Source of the DNA: Xanthobacteraceae bacterium
GTDB lineage: Bacteria; Pseudomonadota; Alphaproteobacteria; Rhizobiales; Xanthobacteraceae
NCBI GenBank assembly: GCA_030037185.1
Contig: JASHRR010000011.1
Coordinates: forward strand, 1 to 7,225
DNA: 7,225 bases
Direction: 5' to 3'
Under the pieces are notes generated by a model that was given only the letters and a program-made list of their open reading frames with translations, was not told the origin of the DNA and did not search any database. Positions within the stretch are counted from its first letter, which is position 1. The number at the start of each line of letters is the position of its first letter. Positions 1 through 5,617 of this stretch are shown here, in pieces. The position numbers and the translations under genes are program-made.

Positions 1-716
1 GCGGCTTGATAGTCGATGAGCCGATAACGTTCGACCACATGCAGGGCCGGCGTGTGCGGAGTGCCGAATTGGTCGACCATGGTGTATGGGCCCGTCTTGA
101 TTCCAACGGTGTCGATCACCAGTGCATCGCCCTCGTAATGGCCGACGGAATCTCCAAACCAGGACGGCGTCAGTTGCGCGGGATGAACCTGGTTCAGGCG
201 CACGTGGCGGACTTCATGATCGAAGACATACAGGATCGTGATGCTGTTCGGCTGCTGGAGCATCTCCATGCCCAGGTTATAAAAGACGAAAGGCACCCCG
301 CTGGGCCTACACTGGTTAATCGGATTAGGAGCTGGGCCAGCGTTTAACTCGATTTCGGCGTGCTTCTTGACGACCTCCGCCGCCTGCGGCTTTAAGATCG
401 GATTGGTGTAATCGCCAACCCGGCGGCCGCCCGCGCTCACAATGGGAGCGCTCGCGACGCTGAGGGGCTGGCCGTAGATGTCGACCGCCGCCCTCTGGCG
501 CGCTTTGTTCAACACCGGGCCGGGTCCCGATGCGGGCGGCGAGAAGCCGGGGCCGAGCGAATTAGCCCACAGGCGGGAGAAATCTGGGATGGATGCGGCG
601 CTTTGCGTAGCGCTGCTCGCTGCCCCTGCGGCCGGAGCTGCGTTTTGCCCGAAGGCTGGTGTCGCCGCTGCTGCCGCCAACGACGCCAATAAAAGGAAAT
701 CCCGCTGCCTGTGCAT
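1..716 (-). CDS. Conserved exported protein, N-terminal 238 residues (runs off the left edge)
   Basis: An uninterrupted reading frame runs leftward from an ATG at 716-714 to the window edge, 238 codons without a stop. GGGAG at 727-723 lies 6 bases upstream of the ATG and supports this start. Residues 1-23 form a Sec-type signal peptide: a basic N-terminus (HRQRD), a hydrophobic Leu/Ala core and a likely cleavage site after AFG before QNAAP. The protein is therefore probably periplasmic or secreted. A Pro/Ala/Ser-rich linker follows to about residue 70. The better conserved-looking part contains QCRPSGVPFVFYN (135-147), YEGDALVIDTVG (194-205), DQFGTP (215-220) and LHVVERYRLIDY (225-236). From memory, the EGD-x-LVIDT-VG and HVVERYR pattern recurs in uncharacterised exported proteins of Proteobacteria and Acidobacteria; no enzymatic role is known to me. 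The C-terminus lies outside the window. The gene call is firm, the function unknown. Confidence 0.85.
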   Translation of the reverse strand, partial: MHRQRDFLLLASLAAAAATPAFGQNAAPAAGAASSATQSAASIPDFSRLWANSLGPGFSPPASGPGPVLNKARQRAAVDIYGQPLSVASAPIVSAGGRRVGDYTNPILKPQAAEVVKKHAEIELNAGPAPNPINQCRPSGVPFVFYNLGMEMLQQPNSITILYVFDHEVRHVRLNQVHPAQLTPSWFGDSVGHYEGDALVIDTVGIKTGPYTMVDQFGTPHTPALHVVERYRLIDYQA

Positions 717-884
717 GCCCAACTCCCGTTTAGGCCAAGCCAGCCATCTTGTTGATCATGCCTTATGGTTCGAACCGACGCAATTGGGGGGGCCGGACTT
801 GCTGAAACCCCGTGCCCGGGAACCAGTCACATCACCCACCTGCCAGTACATCCGCGGTCGGGTTTTGGTTCTTCGCGCTGCCGA

Positions 885-1087
885 TTAGACAGCGTGCAGA
901 TTGCGCCGAGGACTTGCCTGTCCTTCGATCAGTGACAACGTCGAAAGCAATCTTCTGTCCGAGGACACGCATGCCGGCGCGTGCGACCGCGCTGATGTGC
1001 ACGAACACATCCTTGCCGCCATCATCCGGTTGAATGAAGCCGAAGCCTTTTTGGTTAATGAACCGCTATCACGGTTGCTTTTGTCAT
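885..1087 (-). pseudogene. Cold-shock protein (CspA family) gene, frameshifted
   Basis: On the minus strand an ATG at 1087-1085, preceded by AAGAAGAG, opens a cold-shock domain that no single frame can read. The first codons read MTKATV and then stop at TAA. Removing one inserted T after GTGA (about 1069) gives ATVKRFINQKGFGFI, which is cold-shock RNP1-like except that the usual Trp of VKWFN is Arg. The next frame continues through GFGFIQPDDGGKDVFVHIS and later FDVVTDRRTGKSSA. Two residues seem to be missing in the loop before GQKIAFD. A second frame disruption near 900 prevents the usual NLxAV ending; the shifted frame shows NLHAV followed by TAA at 887-885. Intact family members are single-domain RNA/ssDNA-binding chaperones of about 67-70 residues, and the span here (203 bases) fits that. 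Several independent lesions argue for a real pseudogene rather than one sequencing error. It lies upstream of rpsU on the opposite strand. Confidence 0.88.
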
Positions 1088-1167
1088 ATAGCTCTTCTTT
1101 TCAGGTACGTGTGTAATGTGGCCGCGCGTCAGCCGAGCCGATTTGTTCGAGATTTGGAGAAAATTTG

Positions 1168-1332
1168 TCAGTCCAGCCGCGGGATGCGCGGCGAGGCCAA
1201 GTCGTTCAGCCGAAGCTCGATTCTTGATGTATGGGCCTTTTTCAGCCAGGCCGCAAGGTTACCCGCAAAAGTCTTGAGAAAAGGCTGGCTATTTCGCCGA
1301 CCAGTACCCATGTTGGTGTTGCGTATTGCCAT
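1168..1332 (-). CDS. Small hypothetical protein, 54 residues
   Basis: A 54-codon minus-strand ORF (ATG 1332-1330, TGA 1170-1168) has a strong Shine-Dalgarno sequence, GAGGAG, 5 bases upstream of the ATG. The product begins [11 protein letters not shown] and has an amphipathic, basic middle ([21 protein letters not shown]). The AAWL-x-AH-x-R-x-ELRL stretch loosely recalls the short, Arg-rich DUF1127-type proteins common in this bacterial group, but the usual ending (D-x-x-LxDIGL) is absent. It could be a shortened or diverged member, or unrelated. It sits between the cold-shock pseudogene and rpsU, and would be transcribed away from rpsU. The ribosome binding site is the main support; function unknown. 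Confidence 0.45.
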   Translation of the reverse strand: MAIRNTNMGTGRRNSQPFLKTFAGNLAAWLKKAHTSRIELRLNDLASPRIPRLD

Positions 1333-1478
1333 ATGGGCTCCTCACCATCAGCAGTGCGAGGCCACGAGGGGGCACGGCCTACCTGAGCACCGACATTCGA
1401 CCGGGTGATACGGGCGCGTGTGCTCCGCGTCCAAGTCGCGCCCAAATTCGTCCTCAAGAGCCGCCGGAGCACAACCCT

Positions 1479-1754
1479 ATGCAGGTCCTCGTTCGCGATA
1501 ACAACGTCGATCAGGCTCTTCGGGTCCTGAAGAAGAAAATGCAGCGGGAAGGCGTGTTCCGTGAAATGAAGCGGCGTCGCTTCTATGAGAAGCCATCGGA
1601 GCAGGCGGCACGAGAAAAGTCCGAGGCGGCACGCCGCGCCCGTAAGCTTGCCCGCAAGCAGGCGATCCGGGATGGACTGGTCGCAGCGCCGAAAAAAAAG
1701 CTAGCACCGCCCCGCAAAGGCGCCGCAGCGCTGCCGCCGCGCGCAAATCCCTAG
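1479..1754 (+). CDS. rpsU: 30S ribosomal protein S21
   Basis: The 91-residue product begins [20 protein letters not shown] and continues with [19 protein letters not shown], the hallmark S21 sequence. S21 is a small basic protein of the 30S subunit platform that contacts 16S rRNA near the anti-Shine-Dalgarno region and helps initiation. The first ~55 residues are the conserved core. The rest is an Ala/Arg/Lys-rich helical tail ending in a Pro-rich segment, longer than the 71-residue E. coli protein, as is usual in Alphaproteobacteria. The frame is open further upstream, but the ATG at 1479 matches the universal S21 N-terminus and has GGAG at 1466-1469, 9 bases away. Many Alphaproteobacteria carry more than one rpsU copy, often near cold-shock genes, so this may be a paralogue. 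A small conserved gene follows after 19 bases and is probably cotranscribed. Confidence 0.95.
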   Translation: MQVLVRDNNVDQALRVLKKKMQREGVFREMKRRRFYEKPSEQAAREKSEAARRARKLARKQAIRDGLVAAPKKKLAPPRKGAAALPPRANP

Positions 1755-1773
1755 ATCACCAAGAGCTGATTCC

Positions 1774-2004
1774 ATGCGACTCTTTATCTTCAAGTCAGAA
1801 GTAAACACCGGTCTGCGGGCGTTTGCCGGAGACGCCGCGGGTCGCAAACTGCCCGATCAGTTTAGTCCCTGGCGACAGATTGGTGCGGTTCGCCCCGAGA
1901 GCGCTCCTCCTTACAAACTGTCGCGCGATACGATCGAAGAAGCCATCAGCGCTCATGGCTTTCAGCTTTGGCGCGTCAAACCAAAGATGGCGAAGCCGGG
2001 ATAA
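1774..2004 (+). CDS. Conserved small hypothetical protein, 76 residues
   Basis: The ORF starts at ATG 1774, with AAGAG at 1761-1765 eight bases upstream, and ends with TAA at 2002-2004. The product begins MRLFIFKSEVNTGLRAFAGD and contains KLPDQFSPWRQIGAV and LSRDTIEEAISAHGFQLWR. I recall similar short proteins of unknown function (M-x-LF-IFKSE-x-N-x-GLRAFAGD ... I-x-x-GFQLWR) in Bradyrhizobium and other Rhizobiales. There is no signal peptide or membrane segment, so it should be cytoplasmic. It lies 19 bases after rpsU in the same direction, which suggests one transcript. Nothing in the sequence shows a biochemical role. Confidence 0.8.
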   Translation: MRLFIFKSEVNTGLRAFAGDAAGRKLPDQFSPWRQIGAVRPESAPPYKLSRDTIEEAISAHGFQLWRVKPKMAKPG

Positions 2005-2052
2005 AGCTCGCGGGCTCTGGCCTCACTCGACCGAGACCAGCGCTGCGTCTTC

Positions 2053-2078
2053 GGAACGATTCTTGTCACCGGGCCGTT
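2053..2078 (+). promoter_or_regulatory. Candidate EcfG-type (general stress response) promoter
   Basis: GGAAC at 2053-2057 is followed after exactly 17 bases by CGTT at 2075-2078. This matches the published consensus for the alphaproteobacterial extracytoplasmic-function sigma factor EcfG (GGAAC-N16/17-CGTT). It points rightward and ends 63 bases before the ATG of the small gene at 2142. I saw no equally good match near the other intact genes in this window. Confidence 0.6.
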
Positions 2079-2141
2079 GACCCACGCAAACTCCACATCA
2101 GGCGGCGCGGCTTAGGCAATTTAAACGCGGAGGAGAGTTTC

Positions 2142-2363
2142 ATGACCTCCAAGGAAGAAGCCGAACTTCTTTTCCAGCAGAAGCCACTATCCGGTGGCCC
2201 ACGCTCGATACCCGAGTATGAACAACGCGCGCGCGCAGAGCGCACAAAGATCGCCAAGCTTCGGGTCTTGCGCCTTGCGCGCGAGGCAGCGTTGGCGACG
2301 GAGAAACGGACACAGCAAAAGTCATCAAGGACTTCGCGGGGCGCCACGCTCTCTAAAGAGTAG
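2142..2363 (+). CDS. Small hypothetical protein, 73 residues, probable stress-regulated gene
   Basis: ATG 2142 follows a very strong ribosome binding site (GCGGAGGAGAG, with AGGAG centred about 9 bases upstream). The frame is open for about 170 bases further upstream, but this site and the loss of protein-like sequence before it favour the shorter product. The protein begins MTSKEEAELLFQQKPLSGG, continues PRSIPEYEQRARAERTKIAKL and ends in a Lys/Arg/Ser-rich tail. The middle is predicted to be a charged helix (EYEQRARAERTKIAKLRVLRLAREA, here described in pieces). Short proteins beginning M-x-S/T-x-EEA-x-LLF-x-KP seem widespread in Bradyrhizobium, with no known function. The EcfG-type promoter upstream suggests expression in stress or stationary phase. 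It may be a separate unit from the rpsU pair, since 137 bases intervene. Confidence 0.7.
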   Translation: MTSKEEAELLFQQKPLSGGPRSIPEYEQRARAERTKIAKLRVLRLAREAALATEKRTQQKSSRTSRGATLSKE

Positions 2364-2397
2364 CTACACCAACATTGCGCGCGTGAACGCTTGAGGG

Positions 2398-2601
2398 GTG
2401 ATCGCCCGCAGCGAAGCGGAAATTATCCGGTTCGTCGAACGGCGTTCCGGCACCTTCGAGCTGTCCGCGAATGGCCGCGATGCGTTCCACGCCCGGGAAA
2501 TCGCAATCCGTCTGCGGGGCGGCGAAACCAGCGTCACTTGCGGGCTTTGCGATCTCTTTTTCGCCCGTTCGCTTTCTTTGACGGAACGGCGCCACGGATA
2601 A
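2398..2601 (+). CDS. Possible small hypothetical protein, 67 residues (weak)
   Basis: A GTG-started ORF encodes MIARSEAEIIRFVERRSGTF (first 20 residues), then a stretch with alternating hydrophobic residues (AREIAIRLRGG) and a C-x2-C pair (TCGLC) followed by DLFFARSLSLTERRHG. The composition looks protein-like, but GTG 2398 touches the GAGG upstream with no proper spacing, and no other start is available in frame. Its last 68 bases overlap the end of the H-NS gene on the other strand. It could be a decayed gene whose true start was lost. Function unknown. Confidence 0.25.
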   Translation: MIARSEAEIIRFVERRSGTFELSANGRDAFHAREIAIRLRGGETSVTCGLCDLFFARSLSLTERRHG

Positions 2602-2899
2602 GAAAATCGTCAGCCGACTTTCCGCCTTTCATTGCAGCGGTCAACCACCTTGGTGTCAACCCGCGTCCCGCCCAAGTCTCTGCCGGATTCTGCGGGTTAC
2701 GATATTTCGGCGCAACCGGTCCCCTTAGTCCGAACCCCGAGCCACTTTTTCGAAGCGTTTTAGCGCCCTGCAACCGACTGAGTTTTGCGAGTTCGGATTC
2801 GATTGTGCGCCGCTGCTCGATAACCTTGCTCGCGAGAGCGGCTTCGACGCGATCGCGAAGATCGGTAAGCCTGCTTATTGACATTGATTTCAAGTTCAT
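2534..2899 (-). CDS. H-NS family nucleoid-associated protein
   Basis: The 121-residue product has the two-part layout of H-NS proteins. Residues 1-45 form a helical oligomerisation region (MSISRLTDLRDRVEAAL, then KVIEQRRTIESELAKLSRL). After a Gly-rich linker, residues 65-101 form the C-terminal DNA-binding domain, with KYRNPQNPAETWAGRGLTP followed by RWL. TWxGRGxxPxWL is the AT-hook-like loop that inserts into the minor groove of AT-rich DNA. A Lys/Arg-rich tail (residues 108-121) extends beyond the domain. The frame is open 25 codons upstream, but ATG 2899 has a perfect AGGAGG at 2912-2907, 7 bases away, so it is the start. H-NS proteins silence horizontally acquired AT-rich genes, which fits an accessory-rich neighbourhood. 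It may also bind elsewhere in the genome. Confidence 0.93.
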   Translation of the reverse strand: MNLKSMSISRLTDLRDRVEAALASKVIEQRRTIESELAKLSRLQGAKTLRKSGSGFGLRGPVAPKYRNPQNPAETWAGRGLTPRWLTAAMKGGKSADDFLIRGAVPSKKANGRKRDRKARK

Positions 2900-2980
2900 C
2901 TGATTTCCTCCTGCGCTCAAACAGATGCGAGCCGCATAGGCTGCGTAACTTTGCGCGCGCATCTTGTGGTACAAAGGGGC

Positions 2981-3133
2981 ATGCTAAAATACGACCCAAT
3001 TGTCAACAAATTCTACAGCTTTGTCGCGCCGGAACGCCCGGCAAACCGCCCGTCCAATCAACGATGGGAGCTCCTGCGTTTGGCGGAGCTTGGTGCAATG
3101 ATTGCCCATGCGCCGACCGATGGGAACCGCTGA
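2981..3133 (+). CDS. Possible small hypothetical protein, 50 residues
   Basis: ATG 2981 is preceded by AAAGGGGC, a modest ribosome binding site, and opens MLKYDPIVNKFYSFVAPERP, then RPSNQRWELLRLAELGAMIA, ending at TGA 3131-3133. The sequence looks more natural than the opposite-strand frame and lacks the Arg/Pro-rich bias of shadow frames. It is divergent from the H-NS gene, whose start is 81 bases away, so the two could share a control region. An in-frame start 30 bases earlier is less likely. No recognised family. Confidence 0.35.
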   Translation: MLKYDPIVNKFYSFVAPERPANRPSNQRWELLRLAELGAMIAHAPTDGNR

Positions 3134-3273
3134 GCAACTTTCGATAGGGATCATTTGATCGGGATTGTGCAATAGGCATGGGCCTTACAGACTCGACAAA
3201 TCGCTGACGCTCCGCGATATGGGTGTTAGATTAGCGCGTATCGCGGCAAGAACGCTGCGGATGGTGCGTCGCG

Positions 3274-3584
3274 CGCGTTCCTGACCGCTCTCCTGGGGTA
3301 TACCTTCCGACGACGGGTCGTGAACCATCGCACGCGGAATAGTCTGTTTGTGAGCTTCACCCCGACGGTCAGCGCAAGGGCTCTGAAATCCATGCGTGCA
3401 ACTACGCGGAGGCTAAACTACCGCAATCGATCGGACCTGAGCCTGCGGGACATCTCCCGGCTGCACAACCCCACGGCTCAAGGGGCACAAGACGCGGGCC
3501 GGCCTCTTCCTCCAAAAGGTGGCAGAGAAACAGCCGCAACTGTTCGCGCACTGGCAAAACAGGATGGTGGGATCGTTTGTCTGA
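3274..3584 (+). pseudogene. Group II intron reverse transcriptase/maturase, C-terminal fragment with deletion
   Basis: Frame one reads LGYTFRRRVVNHRTRNSLFV, then SFTPTVSARALKSMRA and RSDLSLRDISRLHNPT. This is the thumb/maturase X region of group II intron proteins (FLGYTFRPR ... VSFTPAVS ... ALKAMR ... L-x-DIARLxNPxLRGW). At about 3475 the sequence jumps directly to KGHKTRAGLFLQKVAEKQPQ in another frame, followed by LFAHWQ and a stop TGA at 3582-3584, which is the usual extreme C-terminus. The segment normally between them (GWI-x-YYGRY to the RKYKRL motif, roughly 35-40 codons) is deleted, shifting the frame. All polymerase motifs, including YADD, are absent. An in-frame GTG at 3320 is an accident, not a real start. 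Confidence 0.82.
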
Positions 3585-3587
3585 TGG

Positions 3588-3620
3588 GAGCGTGTGAATC
3601 GAGAGATTCAGGCACCGTTC
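3588..3620 (+). ncRNA. Group II intron domain V relic
   Basis: GAGCGTGTGAATC-GAGA-GATTCAGGCACCGTTC forms a hairpin with a perfect GAATC/GATTC upper stem capped by a GAGA (GNRA) tetraloop. The AGC catalytic triad is kept near the 5' end. Compared with the usual 34-base domain V of related introns (from memory, GAGCCGTATG ... CGTACGGTTC) it is 33 bases and has changes on both strands of the lower stem, so base pairing there is damaged. It lies 3 bases after the maturase stop codon, as expected. Confidence 0.8.
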
Positions 3621-3659
3621 TGAGAGAGGCCGGGGGTCAGATTTTCTCGGCCTATTCGC

Positions 3660-3965
3660 CACGAAACCTTCAACGTGATGAAAAATCACGGCTATGAACT
3701 CGAGACACTTCGGCCACGGCGAAGCATTTCTGGCGATGATGCTCGCCGCCCTCAACCTCCTTTCGCCTGGCATTCGGCGCTCGATATCGTCGAGCCGCTC
3801 TGGCAGGTGGCCCGCCAAGCCGCGGTGAATCGATCGAGCTTCTTCGCCCACACATCCTGACCTTGACAAGCTATGTGGTCTTCCCTTCCTGGTTGGTCCT
3901 CCTCGAAGCCCCGGCGACCTTCACGATCCCGGCCGGAACTGCTCCACACGCAGAAAATCGAATAG
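3660..3965 (+). pseudogene. IS transposase, C-terminal fragment, multiply frameshifted
   Basis: Read across frames, the plus strand gives HETFNVMKNHGYELE, then FGHGEAFLAMMLAALNLL, FAWHSALDIVEPLWQVARQA, SFFAH, ILTLTSYVVFPSW and finally ELLHTQKIE with stop TAG at 3963-3965. This matches, from memory, the C-terminal end of a DDE-type transposase with the pattern E-x-FN-x-(M/L)K-x-HGYxLEHNFGHG ... FAxHxxxD ... FVVFPSW. Frame changes fall near 3702 (the H-N of LEHNFGHG), 3763, 3855, about 3910 and about 3931. The region before ETFNV, which would hold the catalytic residues, is replaced by the group II intron end. The IS family cannot be fixed from this tail, and I could not recognise a terminal inverted repeat after 3965. 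Confidence 0.78.
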
Positions 3966-4030
3966 AACCACGCACCGACTACTTTTAGAATTGCTGCTTA
4001 GACATCCGCATGTTTGACGTCGGTGGCTGA

Positions 4031-4945
4031 GTGACAAACGTGTCCTGGCTTTTCTTCGCGTTTTCCGGCCCAGTGCTGTGGGCGATCTCGACGCATTTGG
4101 ACAAATATCTGGTCGAAAAATATTTCAAGTACAGCGGCGTCGCGGTGCTGCTGATATTCACCGCCGGGATCGTCCTCGCCGCGCTGCCCTTCATCTGGTT
4201 CTTCGGTCCCGATGTGATGGGGCTCGGCCCGCGCAGCGCCACATTGACCGCGCTCGCCGGCGTGCTCTATATGAGCGGCCTGCTGTTTTACTTATGGGCG
4301 TTGCAATTCGAAGAGGCGTCGGTGGTGGCGCCGTTCTATCAGGCGACGCCGCTGTTCGGCTACGGGCTCGGCTATTTCGTGCTGGGTGAGACGTTATCGA
4401 ATACCCAGTTAGCAGGCGGCGCATTCGTTATAGGTGGGACACTATTGGTTTCGCTGAACACGGGCGCAGCGTCGAAGTTCAACGTGCGTCTGGCAGCCCT
4501 GATGCTGACTTGCGGGCTGTCGATGGCCGTAAGCTCGCTGATCTTCAAATCATTCGCATTGCGGGACGAATTCTGGTCGGCGACGTTCTGGACGTATGCC
4601 GGGGAGGCGGCGTTCGGTGCGGCGATGTTGGCGGTTGCCTCTCACCGCAGGCAACTCATGGCGCTGCTCCGGTCGAGCCCGGCCGCCGTGCTGTCCATCA
4701 ATGCGGCGAACGAATTGATCAATCTCGGCGGCGGGCTGGGTACGCGCTACGCACTGGTGCTCGCGCCACTCAGCTTGGTACAGGCGATCAGCAGCACCAC
4801 CACGGTGTTCGTGTTCGGCATCGGCCTGTTGCTGACGATTTTCTTTCCGGCGCTGAGCTGGGAAAATCTTTCCGCGCGCGAGCTTGTCCGCAAAGGTTTT
4901 GCCGCCGTGTCCGTTGCATTCGGCGCCTATCTAGTCGGGCGCTAG
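4031..4945 (+). CDS. EamA/DMT-family membrane transporter
   Basis: The 304-residue protein has about ten hydrophobic segments arranged as two similar halves of five, the layout of drug/metabolite transporters with two EamA domains (about residues 4-140 and 150-302). Typical features are the N-terminal FSGPVLWAISTHLDKYLVE, the YMSGLLFYLWALQFEEASVV segment with its conserved helix-end acidic pair, and APFYQATPLFGYGLGYFVLG with the E-T-L after it. The second half has APLSLVQAISSTTTVFVFGI. The family exports or imports small metabolites across the inner membrane; the substrate is not predictable here. GTG 4031 is the longest start. GTG 4040 (MSWLFFAFSG) is equally plausible, and neither has a good ribosome binding site. 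It begins 65 bases after the transposase relic and is one of few undamaged larger genes here. Confidence 0.88.
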   Translation: MTNVSWLFFAFSGPVLWAISTHLDKYLVEKYFKYSGVAVLLIFTAGIVLAALPFIWFFGPDVMGLGPRSATLTALAGVLYMSGLLFYLWALQFEEASVVAPFYQATPLFGYGLGYFVLGETLSNTQLAGGAFVIGGTLLVSLNTGAASKFNVRLAALMLTCGLSMAVSSLIFKSFALRDEFWSATFWTYAGEAAFGAAMLAVASHRRQLMALLRSSPAAVLSINAANELINLGGGLGTRYALVLAPLSLVQAISSTTTVFVFGIGLLLTIFFPALSWENLSARELVRKGFAAVSVAFGAYLVGR

Positions 4946-4953
4946 GACGGTAA

Positions 4954-4967
4954 TTGACATAAGTCAT
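4954..4967 (+). promoter_or_regulatory. Possible FNR/FixK-like palindrome
   Basis: TTGAC-ATAA-GTCAT is a nearly perfect 5-4-5 inverted repeat (9 of 10 arm bases) resembling the FNR/FixK-type box TTGAY-N4-RTCAA bound by CRP/FNR regulators in Alphaproteobacteria. It lies just after the transporter gene and 88 bases before the likely start of the molybdenum-hydroxylase small subunit pseudogene. TTGACA could alternatively be a sigma-70 -35 element, but no good -10 lies at the right distance. A match this short can arise by chance. Confidence 0.3.
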
Positions 4968-5055
4968 GGCGATAGCGGCTGTCTCCAGCCTAATGTGTTT
5001 CCATTTTTCACAGTTCGTGCAGGTGCGATGGAACCGATCATGGGATACGCTAGCG

Positions 5056-5617
5056 ATGGTCAGGCCGTCTGCGGCAGCAGCAAGCGGTGTTGCTACGGCC
5101 GCCAGATCGGAACGCATTGCGGTCACGCTCACCGTCAACGGCTTGGCGCGCACGCTCGATGTCGAGCCGCAAATGACGCTGGGGGAAGCTTAGCGAGGGC
5201 CGCTGCACCTCAGCGGCACCAAGATCGCCTGCAATCGCGGCGCGTGCTCGGCTTGCACGGTCCGGGTCGACGGCCTTCCGGTCTGCTCATGCATGGTGCT
5301 TGCCATTGAGGCTGACGGCCGCAGCGGTACGACGATCGAGGGGCTCGTGAACGGCCAGTGCCTTCACCCGGTGCAGGAAGCGTTCATCACACGACGCCTT
5401 GAGTGCGGCTTTTGCACACCGGGTCTCATCATGAGCTGCGCCGCGCTTTTGGAACGCACGCCCGACCCTACCGGTGACGATGTCAAGACTGCCATCGGCG
5501 GGCATTTCTGCCGCTGCGGCGTCTATCCGCACGTCATTTGCCGCAACGTTTGCCGCGGCCAAAGCCGCGCGAGGCTTCGCGAGGGGCGGCGGTTCGTCCA
5601 CCGGAATCTCCGCGTGA
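5056..5617 (+). pseudogene. Xanthine dehydrogenase/aldehyde oxidase-type 2Fe-2S small subunit, inactivated
   Basis: The frame begins MVRPSAAAASGVATAARSER and then VTLTVNGLARTLDVEP, the ferredoxin-like start of the iron-sulfur subunit of molybdenum hydroxylases. Both cluster motifs are complete: C59-x4-C64-x2-C67-x11-C79 (CNRGACSAC) and C117-x2-C120-x31-C152-x-C154 (CGFC ... CRC). These clusters pass electrons from the molybdenum site in the large subunit. The gene is broken in two places. Codon 46 (5191-5193) is TAG where Leu is expected (LxEA-L-R-x-x-LHLSGTK), a one-base change from TTG. At about 5536 an extra base destroys the frame after GVYPHV; corrected, it reads HVFAATFAAAKAARGFARGG and ends at TGA 5615-5617. 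RRL before ECGFC, where HDAL is usual, suggests two further compensating small deletions. The start could instead be 4966 in the same frame. The large-subunit relic follows directly. Confidence 0.87.

Larger units (their letters stand above)
3274..3659 (+). mobile_element. Group II intron remnant (3' end only, with internal deletion)
   Basis: This stretch holds, in the correct order, the C-terminal part of an intron-encoded maturase, its stop codon, a domain V-like hairpin and a domain VI-like hairpin (AGGCCGGGGG ... CTCGGCCTATTCGCC). That is the standard architecture of the 3' end of a bacterial group II intron. The reverse transcriptase domains and the whole ribozyme 5' region (domains I-III) are missing. 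The 3' boundary is placed near 3659 by comparing the CCTATTCGC ending with the usual CCTACTCAC ending, and could be off by about 3 bases. Transposase coding sequence starts immediately afterwards, so the intron had inserted into an insertion sequence. The left limit is where similarity fades (an R-V-P-D reading just before LGYTF in another frame). It cannot be mobile or self-splicing as it stands. Confidence 0.82.

Noticed and set aside
6..347. 113-codon plus-strand ORF at the left end
   Set aside because: It is the antisense shadow of the exported-protein gene, whose minus-strand frame is uninterrupted, has a signal peptide and shows recognisable family motifs.
478..888. 136-codon plus-strand ORF
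   Set aside because: It is the shadow of the signal-peptide region and upstream DNA of the minus-strand gene; the translation is compositionally biased and has no plausible start signal.
3320..3697. 125-codon plus-strand ORF as an intact gene
   Set aside because: It joins the maturase fragment, a wrong frame after the deletion, and an out-of-frame reading through domain V into the transposase. It is not a real protein.
3402..3869. 155-codon minus-strand ORF opposite the mobile-element relics
   Set aside because: Maturase, domain V and transposase similarity all lie on the plus strand in this span, so the minus-strand frame is fortuitous.
4788..5153. 121-codon minus-strand ORF
   Set aside because: It overlaps the transporter and hydroxylase coding sequences antisense and reads as Arg/Thr-rich shadow sequence.
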